Source of the DNA: Qaidamihabitans albus
GTDB lineage: Bacteria > Actinomycetota > Actinomycetes > Mycobacteriales > Pseudonocardiaceae
Length of the DNA: 64,000 bases
NCBI RefSeq assembly: GCF_016464705.1
Contig: NZ_JAEHOB010000004.1
Coordinates: 1 to 64,000 of the forward strand
Direction of reading: 5' to 3'
Below, in pieces: positions 1 through 8,620 of this stretch. Numbering within the stretch: the first letter of the stretch is position 1; every line of letters starts with the position of its first letter. The notes under the pieces are model-generated. The model did no database searches. It was not told the DNA's origin and saw only the letters and a list, made by a program, of their open reading frames with translations. The position numbers were made by a program, and so were the translations under genes.

Positions 1-732
1 CCCTCGGCACGGTGCTGCGGCTGCGACGCCTACGACCCTGAGCACTGCTGTGTCCACAATGGGCGCCCTCTACCCGAGGCCGCGATCGGCTTCCAGGGGG
101 CGCAGAAGGGCCCGCAGCGCGCCGGATCGCCCTGACGGTCAGGATCGCCTGCATCGCCGCCGCGGGCCGGAGCAGCGCCGGGCGGGGAGCATCGACCATC
201 CGGCCGCGCCCGACACTGGCCGAGCTGACCGTGGCGACGGGTAGCGCCCAGGCCAGCAGAGCGGCGGCGCGGACCCACCGGCTCTGCTCGTGCCGGTGGG
301 CGAACCGGATCCAGAACGCGGCATCCGCCAGTGAGTCGGCGGCGGCGCCGAACGGGGATCGCGTGCCGAGCCTGCGCGCGAGCCGCCCGTCGGCCAGATC
401 CCCGCCGAGAACGAGTACCGGTGACCACCGGGTGCCGGTGAGGCCGGGCAGGTTGGCCCGGGTCAGGGTGACGACGTTGGCCCAGCCGAGCGAGCGGTGT
501 TGTTCGAGCATCCCGGGATGGGTGACCGACAGCAGCCAGCTCGCCAACGTCCAGCGGCGGCGGGTTCGCAGGCCGAACAGGGCGAAGGCGCCGTGCAGCG
601 CTGTGGTCTCGGCCAGCGCGCGGGGACGCTCGGCCGCCTGCCGGATCGACCGCTCCGTCGCCCTGAGCAGGAACCGGCCCCACGCCCACGGCCGCCAGCG
701 CCCCTCCCGCAGGCCGGCCAGTCGAGCGTCAT
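1..732 (-). CDS. CDP-alcohol phosphatidyltransferase family protein (partial, apparent frameshift)
   Basis: Membrane enzyme family that joins a CDP-activated alcohol or lipid to an acceptor alcohol in phospholipid synthesis. The minus-strand frame contains ADGRLARRLG, then PFGAAADSLAD, which fits the family signature DG-x2-AR-x8-G-x3-D-x3-D; hydrophobic stretches follow. The signature frame is open to the window edge, so the 3' end may lie outside. That frame has no ATG, GTG or TTG between the upstream hairpin and its conserved part. The only good start (ATG at 732, MTLDWPA) is in another frame and fuses sensibly if one base is added near 715. A second frame change near 110 would give a natural stop at 70. 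It is therefore a frameshifted or decaying gene, or has sequence errors. It lies downstream of the methyltransferase in the same direction. The family call is firm; the substrate is unknown. Confidence 0.6.
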
Positions 733-743
733 CGTGGTCACCT

Positions 744-789
744 CTCGTGAGTGCGTAGCCGAGTTCTAACTCGTGTACGCACTCACGAG
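744..789. terminator. Near-perfect 22-bp hairpin over the methyltransferase stop codon
   Basis: Two 22-base arms (744-765 and 768-789) are inverted copies with two mismatches around a 2-base loop. The methyltransferase stop codon (766-768) lies in the centre. It begins CTCGTGAGTG, ends CACTCACGAG and has GTTCTAAC at its middle, the same landmarks as the dispersed repeats at 7431, 8621 and 16688. It could terminate or attenuate transcription between the methyltransferase and the phosphatidyltransferase; no T-tract follows. Confidence 0.6.
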
Positions 790-1578
790 CTGTTTCTCGG
801 CGATGAGGAGTGCGTAGCCGAGTACGCCGTCGGTCACCGCTTCCCTGGCCAGGGTGGTGTGCCGCAGCACGGCGTCGACGTCCACGCCCGCGTCGGCGAG
901 CCGGCGGGGTGCGGTCATGCGCAGCAGCCGCAGCCTGGCCTCGATCTCGTCGATCATGCGGATGAGCGCTTCGTCGTGATGCTCGGTGTGCACCGCGCGC
1001 AGCCCGGCCGCTTCCAGCAGTGCCACGTACTCGTCGAGGGGGCGGGCGTCGGCTATACAGGCCACCCAGGCGGTCAGCGTGGTCAGCTCCTGCGGCAATC
1101 CGTGCCCGGCGATGGTGACGTCGGTGATCCCGACCCGGCCGCCCGGCCGCAGCACCCGGGCGAACTCGGCCGCGGCCATGGCCTTGTCGGGGAAAGTGCA
1201 GAACGCGCACTCGCACACCACGGCGTCGAAGCCGCCATCCGGTAGCGGGATCCGCTCGGCGTCACCGAGATGGAACCGGACCTGCGCCGCAAGCCCGGCC
1301 TGCTCGGTCGCCGCGCGAGCCCGGGCGATGCCTTCCTCACCGAGGTCGACGCCGTCGACGGTGACGTCGTAGTCGGCGGCCAGCAGCCGGGCGGTCGCTC
1401 CTGGCCCGGCAGCGACATCGACCACCCGGTGCCCGCTGCGCAGCCGTAGCCGCTCGGCAAGCCGCCGGGTCAGGGACAGCCCGCCGGGGTGATAGGACTC
1501 GCCCAGCAGCAGCGCGACCGCGTCGCTGCCGTAGGACGCGGCGCAGCAAGCCTTGATCTCCGCCGGGGTACCGGTCAT
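766..1578 (-). CDS. Class I SAM-dependent methyltransferase (UbiE/ArsM-like)
   Basis: 270-residue Rossmann-fold methyltransferase. The SAM-binding motif I is VVDVAAGPGATARLL (about residues 52-66), followed by the acidic end of strand 2 (DGVDLGEEGI) and the motif IV/post-I region GDAERIPLPDGGFDAVVCECAF. An N-terminal CC pair (KACCAASYG) and a cysteine-bearing ECAFCTFPDK loop recall arsenite-methyltransferase-like proteins, but the full ArsM cysteine set is not evident, so the substrate is not assigned. Its ATG overlaps the TGA of the upstream radical SAM gene (ATGA), so the two are translationally coupled and probably act on the same molecule. A long hairpin covers its stop codon. Confidence 0.8.
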   Translation of the reverse strand: MTGTPAEIKACCAASYGSDAVALLLGESYHPGGLSLTRRLAERLRLRSGHRVVDVAAGPGATARLLAADYDVTVDGVDLGEEGIARARAATEQAGLAAQVRFHLGDAERIPLPDGGFDAVVCECAFCTFPDKAMAAAEFARVLRPGGRVGITDVTIAGHGLPQELTTLTAWVACIADARPLDEYVALLEAAGLRAVHTEHHDEALIRMIDEIEARLRLLRMTAPRRLADAGVDVDAVLRHTTLAREAVTDGVLGYALLIAEKQLVSAYTS

Positions 1579-3179
1579 TCCTGCACCGCCTTGCGGCCGA
1601 CGTTGGTGGCATCCGGCGCGATCGGCGACCGGTGGCCGTTGCGGTTACCGTTGATCTTCGACCCGTAGGGCGAGTCGACCACGAGCGGCTGGAGTTCGGT
1701 GGCGTTCGGCACCACACCGGCGACCGGCACACCGGACATCTGCGCGCGTACCTGCTCGCGGTAGCCGACCGAGTTGTAGGCGCAGAAGGGGATCAGCCGC
1801 CCGTCCGGGGTGATCTCCTCCACGCAGCACTTCATCAACTGCTTCACGTTGAGCGTGTACGGGTCCTGGAAGTCCTGCACCACGATCATGAACGCCCGGT
1901 CGGTCAGCTCGGCGAGCGCGCCGGGCAGGTTCACCCCGCACGCGTCGGCGCAGTCCAGCGCCTCCGCTGTCGCGCGCAGCTGCTCCTCGGTGGTGGCGGT
2001 ACCCATGAACGCCGAGGCGCTCCACAGCTTGTCCAGCGCCTCCCGCACCGCGTAGTCGGGCACCACCCGGTTCGACACGTAGTCCAGGTAGTCCTCCACC
2101 CGCAGCAGCCGCGGAATGGGAACGACGCCGAAGTCAGCTTCTCCCGGGCTGCCCTCGGTGAGCAGGTAGGTGATCGAGCGGCACGTCGGGAAGCAGCACG
2201 GCACCGGGAAGAAGTCCTCCGTGCGCAACCAGTCCGGACGCTGGGCAGCGATCAGCTCCAGCATGTCGGAGTTCGTCAGCCGGGTCAGCGGGTCGAACTC
2301 CACGTGCCGCCCCGAATGCGTCACCGGCTGGAACGACACCGACCGCACCGCCGGATGCGCCAGCCCGAACTCGACGATGTCGCCGAGCTCGTGCTCGTTC
2401 AGCCCTCGCTCCACCGCCGCGACCAGCGTCACGGTCAGCCCCGCCTCGGCACAGTTGTCCAGCGCCTGCCGCTTGCGCTCCCGCAGGTCCTTACCCCGGA
2501 TCTCGCGGTGGGTGCGTTCGTCGAACCCGTCGAACTGCAGGTAGATGTTGATCGACTTCCCGCCCCGGCCGTTGCGCTCGGCCAGCGCCGCCACGAACCG
2601 CCGGTCCGTCGCCAGCCGGATACCGTTGGTGTTGAGGTTGACGTTGCGGATCGGCCGCTCCTGGGCCATGTCGATGAACTCCAGGATGTGCTTGTGGATC
2701 GTGGGTTCCCCGCCGGAGAACATCACGACCTCGGGCTCGCCCTCCGACTCCACGAAGACGTCGAGCATCCGCGCGCACTGCTCGGTGGTGATCGCGTAGC
2801 CGTCGGGCTGGTGCCCGGAGTCGGCGAAGCAGATCGGGCAGTCCAGGTTGCAGTTCGTGTTCACCTCGATGATCCCGAGGCAGGCATGCTGCTTGTGCTC
2901 CGGACACAGCCCGCAGTCCGACGGGCAGCCGTCCCTGACCTCGGTCTGGAACGCCAGCGGAATCGTGCCCGGCTTGTTGAAGCGCGCCGAGTCGAGATAC
3001 GCCTGCGCGTCGCCGTACACGAGCGCCTCGAACCGCCCGTGCTCGCGACAGCGCTTACGCAGGAACACCTTGTCATCGCGAATGTTGACCTGCGCATCGA
3101 CCACGACCTTGCACACCGGGCAGATACTTTTGGTGTACTCGACGAACACCTCGTCGCGATCCCGCTTCTCCACTGCCAC
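1575..3179 (-). CDS. Radical SAM protein of the MJ0619 / tetraether lipid synthase-like family
   Basis: About 534 residues. The radical SAM cluster motif is CNLDCPIC (CX3CX2C) near residue 110, followed by FSGGEPT, which binds SAM. A second CX3CX2C (CPSDCGLC) lies just before it, an N-terminal CPVC and later CC pairs suggest further metal centres, and the CP-x-DCGLCPEHK block is typical of the MJ0619 group. Characterised archaeal members (Tes/GDGT-MAS) join lipid tails; bacterial members are largely uncharacterised. I prefer the GTG at 3179, placed 5-6 bases after GGGGGAG, over the longer frame opening at 3230. It lies between the OsmC gene upstream and the methyltransferase downstream, with ATGA overlap. 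A role in lipid or pterin modification is inference. Confidence 0.75.
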   Translation of the reverse strand: MAVEKRDRDEVFVEYTKSICPVCKVVVDAQVNIRDDKVFLRKRCREHGRFEALVYGDAQAYLDSARFNKPGTIPLAFQTEVRDGCPSDCGLCPEHKQHACLGIIEVNTNCNLDCPICFADSGHQPDGYAITTEQCARMLDVFVESEGEPEVVMFSGGEPTIHKHILEFIDMAQERPIRNVNLNTNGIRLATDRRFVAALAERNGRGGKSINIYLQFDGFDERTHREIRGKDLRERKRQALDNCAEAGLTVTLVAAVERGLNEHELGDIVEFGLAHPAVRSVSFQPVTHSGRHVEFDPLTRLTNSDMLELIAAQRPDWLRTEDFFPVPCCFPTCRSITYLLTEGSPGEADFGVVPIPRLLRVEDYLDYVSNRVVPDYAVREALDKLWSASAFMGTATTEEQLRATAEALDCADACGVNLPGALAELTDRAFMIVVQDFQDPYTLNVKQLMKCCVEEITPDGRLIPFCAYNSVGYREQVRAQMSGVPVAGVVPNATELQPLVVDSPYGSKINGNRNGHRSPIAPDATNVGRKAVQE

Positions 3180-3266
3180 CGGCCACTCCCCCGCCTGCCG
3201 TCGGATGAACCTACTGCGACTCCACTCCACCAGCAGGCACGGCTGTCCGCAGCCCGGCAGGAACGG

Positions 3267-3734
3267 CTACACGTATTCGATCCCGGTTGTGATCTCGACG
3301 CTGCCCCCGATACTGCGTGCGACCGGACAGTGCTCGGCATGGAATCCGTGCACCCGCTCGACTTTCGCGCGATCCGTCCCTTCGTCGGGGGAGAACCGGT
3401 AGGTCACGTGAACGCGTTTGAGCACGAGCGTGTTGCCCTCGAGTTCGACCTCACCCTGTGCGTCGGCCCGGAGACGACCGCCTCCGGCGGAGATGCCCCG
3501 TGCTTCGAGAGCACCTCCGAGCGTGCCGGCCAGTCAACCAGCGGCCGCGGCGACGACGTAGTCGAGGGTGGTGGCGTGCGGCTCGTACTGGCCCTCGCGC
3601 AGGCCGTAATGCTCGGCCACCTCACTGTGCACACCGAACGGGATCCGCTGCTCCTCGGCCGGAAGCGTCGCATAACGCAGCGGTCCGCTCTCCCGCTCGA
3701 CGAGAACCCGGGAGACGTAAACGGGATCGCTCAT
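3267..3734 (-). CDS. OsmC-family peroxiredoxin-like protein with in-frame TGA at the reactive cysteine (selenocysteine candidate)
   Basis: OsmC/Ohr proteins reduce hydroperoxides with two cysteines. ATG 3734 follows GGAGAGGAG. Codons 1-66 read MSDPVYVSRV...TTLDYVVAAAAG; codon 67 (3536-3534) is TGA; the same frame then continues for 88 codons (LAGTLGGALEARGI ... HAEHCPVARSI ... GIEYV) to TAG. In the family the residue after the AALAAG-like segment is the peroxidatic Cys, and HxxxCPV carries the second one (Cys136 here). TGA therefore replaces exactly the catalytic Cys while the rest is conserved. Sec insertion is one reading; a recent nonsense mutation is the other. Small hairpins occur 8-34 bases after TGA, but none is a decisive SECIS. 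It heads the radical SAM/methyltransferase run. Confidence 0.65.
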
Positions 3735-3945
3735 CGGGTTCGCTCCTCTCCGCGCGTTCGGATACGTCAGCGCTCCCGAGAGTACTCGCGACGGGCGATG
3801 AGTCGATACCGAAGCCGGACCCCACCACACTTCCGCCCGCGTTCACGTTCGTGTGGTGATCCGGCCACCTCGGCTCCCTAGCGTTGCCCGCACACCGGCC
3901 GCGCCGACCCCGCGCGGTCCGCGCACCACAGGCTGGAGTCCTCTC

Positions 3946-5808
3946 GTGCATTCTGACGTGCCTGATTCGCCGTCGATCTCCGAACTCGCCGAGCGGCGGC
4001 TGTCCCGCAGGACAGCGATGGCGGGTGGTCTCGCCACCGCCACGGCGGCCTTCTTCGGTGCCGCCGGACCGGCCGCGACGGCCAGTGCGGGCACGGCGGA
4101 GAATGTGAGCCGCGGCGCGGGAAGGCGGCTGCTCGGGTTCCCGGCGATCGCGCCCAGCGTTGCCGACGAGGTCGTGTTGCCGCCGGGGTACCGGTACCAG
4201 GTTCTCTTTCCGTGGGGGCACCCGATCGTGCCTTCCGGGCCCGCGTTCGCCGAGGATGCCGGTAACAGTGCGGCGGAGCAGGCGCTGCAGGCGGGCGACC
4301 ACCACGACGGCATGTGGTTCTTCCCGCTGAAGGGCCGCCGCTCCGGTCTGCTCTGTGTGAATCACGAGGCCACGACCGAGCAGCTACTGCACACCGATGG
4401 CCTGGCCACCTGGTCGCCGGAGAAGACCGCCAAGTCGATGGCCGCGCACGGCGTCTCGGTCATCGAGGTCGAGCAGGATCGCAAGGGCCGATGGCGGCTG
4501 GTCGAGTCGAGGTTCGCCCGCCGGGTGACCATGACGACGCCGACCGAGATCACCGGCCCGGCGGCGGGACATCCACTGATGCGAACCGGCGCGGACCCCG
4601 GCGGAGTAGGGGTGCTGGGCACGCTGAACAACTGCGCCAGCGGGCCTACGCCGTGGGACACGTACCTGACGTGCGAGGAGACGATCAACAAGTACTTCTA
4701 CTTCGGCGAGCAGCCGCCGCGGGCCGGTTCGGTGGAGGAGCGCTACGGCATCGGCTCGGAGAGCCCCTACCCGTGGTACGGCACGGAGGAGCGGTTCGAC
4801 ATGCGGGTGGAACCGAACGAGTACAACCGGTTCGGCTGGGTGGTCGAGCTCGATCCCTTCGATCCGACGTCGACGCCGAAGAAGCGGACGGCGCTGGGAC
4901 GGATGGAGCACGAGAACGCCGTCGTGGTGCGCGGCAGGCGCGGTGAAGCCGTCGTCTACATGGGCGACGACACCCAGTTCGACTACTTCTACAAATTCGT
5001 GGGCGCGGAGCCGATCAGCAAGGCACTCAGGCGCGGGCGGAGTCCGCTCGACGAGGGCACGCTGTACGTCGCCAGGTTCGAGGAGGACGGCTCGGGCAGG
5101 TGGCTGCCCCTTGTGCACGGCGAACCGGGCCTGACCGAGGCGAATGGTTTCGCGGACCAGGCCGAGGTGCTGATCCGCACGCGCCTCGCGGCCGACGCGG
5201 TGGGGGCGACGCCGATGGACCGGCCGGAGTGGTGCACCGTGCAGCCCCGCACCGGAGCGGTGTTCTTCACCTGCACGAACAACACTGCCCGGACCGAGTC
5301 GGTGAACGCGGCCAACCCGCGGCTGGAGAACCGTTTCGGGCACATCATGAAGATCGACGAGGGCAGGAACCCGAGCGCGGAGACGTTCGACTGGGATGTC
5401 TTCCTGCTCGCCGGAGACCAGGCCAGCGGTGCCACCGTGCCTCCGGATCAGGCGTTCGGCTCACCGGACGGTCTGTGGTTCGACGCGGACGGACGGCTGT
5501 GGATCCAGACCGACGGCGCCCAGCCGAAGATCGACGGCGCCGAGCAGAACAACCAGATGCTGGCGGCCGACACCCGCAGGGGCGACATCCGCAGGTTCCT
5601 GGTCGGCCCGCCGCGCTGCGAGATCACCGGCATCACCTCCACCCCGGACCGCCGGTCGCTCTTCGTCAACATCCAGCACCCCGGCGACTCGGGCACCCCG
5701 GAGGACCCGCGCGCGGGCTCCAGCTGGCCCGACCACAGCACCACCGGCCGTCCCCGATCCGCCACCATCGTCGTCACCAGGGAGGACGGCGGGGTGGTCG
5801 GCGGTTGA
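3946..5808 (+). CDS. Tat-exported DUF839/PhoX-like phosphatase family protein
   Basis: About 620 residues. The N terminus has a twin-arginine signal: LSRRTAMAGG followed by an alanine-rich hydrophobic stretch, so it is folded before export. The mature part has the DUF839/PhoX traits GDHHDGMWFFP, a calcium-site-like LTCEETINKYF, GRMEHENAVV and a late SPDGLWFDADGRLWIQTDG strand, as in beta-propeller alkaline phosphatases that use Ca/Fe. GTG 3946 has GGAG nine bases upstream; the open frame extends to 3853 without a good ribosome site. It stands alone, divergent from OsmC and convergent with the MarR gene. Phosphatase activity is inferred from the family. Confidence 0.8.
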   Translation: MHSDVPDSPSISELAERRLSRRTAMAGGLATATAAFFGAAGPAATASAGTAENVSRGAGRRLLGFPAIAPSVADEVVLPPGYRYQVLFPWGHPIVPSGPAFAEDAGNSAAEQALQAGDHHDGMWFFPLKGRRSGLLCVNHEATTEQLLHTDGLATWSPEKTAKSMAAHGVSVIEVEQDRKGRWRLVESRFARRVTMTTPTEITGPAAGHPLMRTGADPGGVGVLGTLNNCASGPTPWDTYLTCEETINKYFYFGEQPPRAGSVEERYGIGSESPYPWYGTEERFDMRVEPNEYNRFGWVVELDPFDPTSTPKKRTALGRMEHENAVVVRGRRGEAVVYMGDDTQFDYFYKFVGAEPISKALRRGRSPLDEGTLYVARFEEDGSGRWLPLVHGEPGLTEANGFADQAEVLIRTRLAADAVGATPMDRPEWCTVQPRTGAVFFTCTNNTARTESVNAANPRLENRFGHIMKIDEGRNPSAETFDWDVFLLAGDQASGATVPPDQAFGSPDGLWFDADGRLWIQTDGAQPKIDGAEQNNQMLAADTRRGDIRRFLVGPPRCEITGITSTPDRRSLFVNIQHPGDSGTPEDPRAGSSWPDHSTTGRPRSATIVVTREDGGVVGG

Positions 5809-5816
5809 CCCGCTGG

Positions 5817-6278
5817 CTAGGTGGACTCCGACAAGCCCTCCGCCTGGCCACGGTTCACCTCGGCAAGCCGCTGCAGCGTCGCCGCCAGCCCACGTAGTTC
5901 GGCGTCGGGTAGCGAGCCGAGTACCGCGCTCGCCTCCGTCACGACCGGCTGCCAGACGGCTCGCCTCCACTCGTTGTGGCCGGCGGCGACCTCGACCACC
6001 TGGGCACGCCGGTCCGTCAGGCTCGGACGGCGAACCACGTACCCAGCCGCCTCGAGGCGGTCCAGGATCTTGGTCACCGCAGCAGGGCTGAAGCCACTCA
6101 GCCCGCCGAGCCGGCCGGGGCCCAATGGCCCGTCTCGCTCGATGATCTCCAGGCAGCGCAGGTCGTTGCGGTTGATCCCGTAGCGCTCGGCGACCGCGTC
6201 GAACAGGGCCTCTGTGGCGGAATGCAGCTCACGTACAGCGTGCAGCACGTCGGTGATCGCCGACTCGGTAGCGCCCAT
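5817..6278 (-). CDS. MarR-family transcriptional regulator
   Basis: About 153 residues. The winged helix core is visible: LRCLEIIERDGPLGPGRLGG, then SGFSPAAVTKILDRLEAAGYV (recognition helix) and the wing VRRPSLTDRRAQ with the conserved DxR. Helical termini would form the dimer. ATG 6278 is chosen; a GTG two codons upstream is also in frame. It diverges from the membrane protein at 6311, and the 30-base gap holds a palindrome that is the likely operator, so it probably represses itself and that gene. Confidence 0.9.
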   Translation of the reverse strand: MGATESAITDVLHAVRELHSATEALFDAVAERYGINRNDLRCLEIIERDGPLGPGRLGGLSGFSPAAVTKILDRLEAAGYVVRRPSLTDRRAQVVEVAAGHNEWRRAVWQPVVTEASAVLGSLPDAELRGLAATLQRLAEVNRGQAEGLSEST

Positions 6279-6294
6279 CACATTAGTTTCCGAG

Positions 6295-6307
6295 GTGTAA
6301 AGTACAC
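6295..6307. promoter_or_regulatory. Palindromic operator candidate in the MarR/membrane-protein divergent gap
   Basis: GTGTA-AAG-TACAC is a perfect inverted repeat centred between the two divergent starts. Its place, a few bases from both start codons, fits autoregulation by the adjacent MarR protein. Confidence 0.5.
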
Positions 6308-6310
6308 GCC

Positions 6311-6712
6311 GTGAATTATATGCAGCATCGACGATGGGCGCCGGCAGCGGCTGCGTTGTACGTGTTGTGGGGGTTGCTCCATCTGGGCCTCGGTATCTCG
6401 ATGGCGGTCGACGGGCTCTCGGGCGGCATACCGGACGACGAGTTGGCAGCCGAGAGTCTGATGTTCTTCGTCTGCGCGACGGTGCTGGGGGCCCTGGCCA
6501 TCGCGATCGCCATCGCGATGAACCGCGTCAACAGCCGGCTCGGTTACTGGCTGAACCTCACCGTGCTGGGCGTCATCGACGTGGCGTTCGTCGTGGTGCT
6601 CGTCGTTCCCCGCCACGTCGACCCGGTCGGCGGGCTGTCCGGACCCGTCGTCTGGCTGCTCGCGGCAGCGACCGCAACGGTCGCGCTGCGGCGGGAGCCC
6701 GTGGGCCCCTAG
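6311..6712 (+). CDS. Small four-helix integral membrane protein
   Basis: 133 residues with four hydrophobic segments (about 12-32, 50-70, 80-103 and 110-126) and short polar loops. No catalytic motif is seen and I do not recognise a named family. GTG 6311 or ATG 6320 may be the start; the leader is very short. It is divergent from the MarR regulator and probably under its control, as often seen for drug- or stress-linked membrane proteins. Function unknown. Confidence 0.7.
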   Translation: MNYMQHRRWAPAAAALYVLWGLLHLGLGISMAVDGLSGGIPDDELAAESLMFFVCATVLGALAIAIAIAMNRVNSRLGYWLNLTVLGVIDVAFVVVLVVPRHVDPVGGLSGPVVWLLAAATATVALRREPVGP

Positions 6713-6952
6713 CGCCCGGTGATCGCGCGGTGGTCGCAACGGACTCGACCGGAAGAAAACCCAGGCAGACGGACAGCCCGGCAGACACGGACAAGCGGGA
6801 CCGACGCGCTCGGCGACTCGGCACCGATCAAATCGAGCAGTAGGCCGGTCTGGAGCGCCACACCAACCGCGAGTGGCCGACCTCGAGCAGTCGCCAGAAC
6901 AGCTGCCGGATGCGCCGCTTGGTCGCCACCAGTTCCGCGTGCTTCCTGCCAC

Positions 6953-7391
6953 TCAGCCCCGGCCGCTCACCGCACGGTCGGTATCAGTGGCGGCCGCCAG
7001 TCTTTTCCGGTGAAGCAGCCGCACGGCAGCCATCGCACCCATCACCGAGATCTCTGCCTGGGAAGGTATCCGGGCACATCGACCAGCACCCCCAGGGGAT
7101 GCCGAAACCGTCACACATGCGAACGAACCGGGCCGCCTTCTCCGCAGAGCGGCTATCCAGGCAATCTCCTCGATGAAGCGGGTTGCTGGCCACCACACCG
7201 ACCGTGCCACCACCCAGTCGGCCGATATCGGCGACCACGTTGCGCGCCCATCCTGGTTGTAGCTCGACGGGAGGAGCATCAAGAAGCCGATCGACAACAC
7301 GACGCACGTCGTAAGCTGGTCGCTCCGGCAACAATTCGCTGAACTCGGTCAGTTCGTCCTCGCCGCACTGACGAACACGGCGTCGTAGCAT
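6953..7391 (-). pseudogene. Remnant of an acyl-CoA carboxylase carboxyltransferase (PccB/AccD-like) subunit
   Basis: Pieces in two frames match consecutive family segments: PAYDVRRVVDRLLD, LQPGWARNVVADIGRLGG, VGVVASNPL, CLDSRSAEKAARFVRMCDGFGIP; after a one-base slip near 7098, LGVLVDVPGYLP; then, after another slip, VMGAMAAVRLLHRKRLAA. Only the middle of the C-terminal half remains, so no active enzyme can be made. The 240 bases downstream (6713-6952) hold no gene I can support. The remnant lies just upstream of a dispersed palindromic repeat and the mceG-like gene, suggesting a carboxylase was lost from this lipid island. Confidence 0.75.
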
Positions 7392-7430
7392 ATACGCGCG
7401 CTCCGGACCCTAGCCCGGATCTCGTGAGTG

Positions 7431-7466
7431 ACGCGGGCCGTCCCAACCGTCCGGAACACTCACGAC
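7431..7466. repeat. Dispersed palindromic intergenic repeat, copy A
   Basis: Starts CTCGTGAGTG and ends CCGGAACACTCACGAC, giving outer arms of about 8-9 bp; the middle is CCGTCCCAACCGT. It shares this layout with copies at 8621 and 16688 and sits between the carboxylase remnant and the end of the mceG-like gene. Confidence 0.6.
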
Positions 7467-7491
7467 ACCGCGACGTCAGGACTGAGTGCAC

Positions 7492-8505
7492 TCAGGTCGG
7501 CGTCGCAGCACCGCTGTCCTGTATCGCCAATGACTCTCGGATGCCCCGCTGAGCCTTCGGGGGAAGGGTATGCAGCATGCCCATGACCCGTTCCGTACGG
7601 CGCTTCGCACCGCGGCGCGGTGGCAGGCCAGGGGATGGCTGCATCTGCGGCACGAGGCGCTGGGTCAGGTCGTCGGCCGAGCCGCCATTCGTCCAGGCAG
7701 CGCTCTCCGTGCGTTCCTTGTCGATCGTGGCCGCGTCCTTCTCCTCGGACATGCCGATCGGACCGACCCGGTGGCCGCTCAGGAACTGCTTGACAGCGGG
7801 TTCGTCGCTCGTCAACAGCAGCTCGCGGGGTCCGAAGAGGACCAGCTCCCGGCGAAACAGCATGCCCAGGTTGTCCGGCACGGTGCGGGCGACGTTGATG
7901 TTGTGGGTGACGATCAGGATCGTGGCGTCGATCTGGGCGTTGAGGTCGATCAGCAGCTGCGACAGGTAGGACGTGCGCACGGGATCCAGCCCGGAGTCCG
8001 GTTCGTCACAAAGAATGATCTCGGGTTGCAGCACCAGTGCGCGTGCCAGCCCCGCACGCTTGCGCATCCCACCCGACACCTCACCGGGCAGCTTGTATTC
8101 AGCGCCGAGCAACCCGACCAGTTCGATCTTCTCGAGTACGGTCCGCCGGATCTCGGTTTCGGACTTCCTGGTGTGCTCCCGCAGGGGGAAGGCGACGTTG
8201 TCGTAGAGGGTCATGGAGCCGAACAATGCACCGTCCTGAAACAGCACTCCGAAGAGCTTGCGAGCCCGGTAGAGCTCACGTTCCGAGCAGGAGCAGATGT
8301 TCACGCCGTTGATCACACACGAGCCTCGTTCCGGCTTGAGCAAACCGATGATCGACTTCAGGAAAACCGATTTGCCGGTGCCCGAAGGGCCGAGCAGAAC
8401 GGACACTTCGCCAGGCGGAAGCGTGAGCGTGACATCGCGCCAGATCGTTTGTCGACCGAAAGATTTTGTCAGCCCCTCAACGACGACCTCGGCGCCCAAT
8501 GCCAA
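7492..8505 (-). CDS. mceG: MceG/Mkl-type ABC transporter ATPase
   Basis: 337 residues. Walker A is GPSGTGKS (39-46), the ABC signature SGGMRKR, and Walker B ILCDEPDSGLDP, followed by the switch histidine in IVTHNI. About 90 residues follow the ATPase core and would carry the MceG-specific C-terminal extension. In mycobacteria one MceG energises all Mce lipid importers together with YrbE permeases; the yrbE/mce genes here lie 12 kb away. The alternative is MlaF for an unrelated YrbE system, but the extended tail and the neighbourhood favour MceG. Its 3' end is bounded by a palindromic repeat. Confidence 0.85.
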   Translation of the reverse strand: MALGAEVVVEGLTKSFGRQTIWRDVTLTLPPGEVSVLLGPSGTGKSVFLKSIIGLLKPERGSCVINGVNICSCSERELYRARKLFGVLFQDGALFGSMTLYDNVAFPLREHTRKSETEIRRTVLEKIELVGLLGAEYKLPGEVSGGMRKRAGLARALVLQPEIILCDEPDSGLDPVRTSYLSQLLIDLNAQIDATILIVTHNINVARTVPDNLGMLFRRELVLFGPRELLLTSDEPAVKQFLSGHRVGPIGMSEEKDAATIDKERTESAAWTNGGSADDLTQRLVPQMQPSPGLPPRRGAKRRTERVMGMLHTLPPKAQRGIRESLAIQDSGAATPT

Positions 8506-8620
8506 CCATCCTCACACGTGTCAGGGCTCGGGAATGCCCGCGGCGTTCGAATACTAGAGCGATCCTTCCGGCACCGGAACGACTGAACCGCTCGAATTCC
8601 TCGACCGAAACGCTCAGCGC

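Noticed and set aside
231-758. Plus-strand open frame at the left edge
   Set aside because: Composition is typical of antisense shadow, and the minus strand carries the phosphatidyltransferase signature.
1632-3881. 749-residue plus-strand open frame
   Set aside because: It is the mirror of the radical SAM gene in GC-rich DNA: Arg/His/Val-rich, no motif, and it crosses the OsmC gene.
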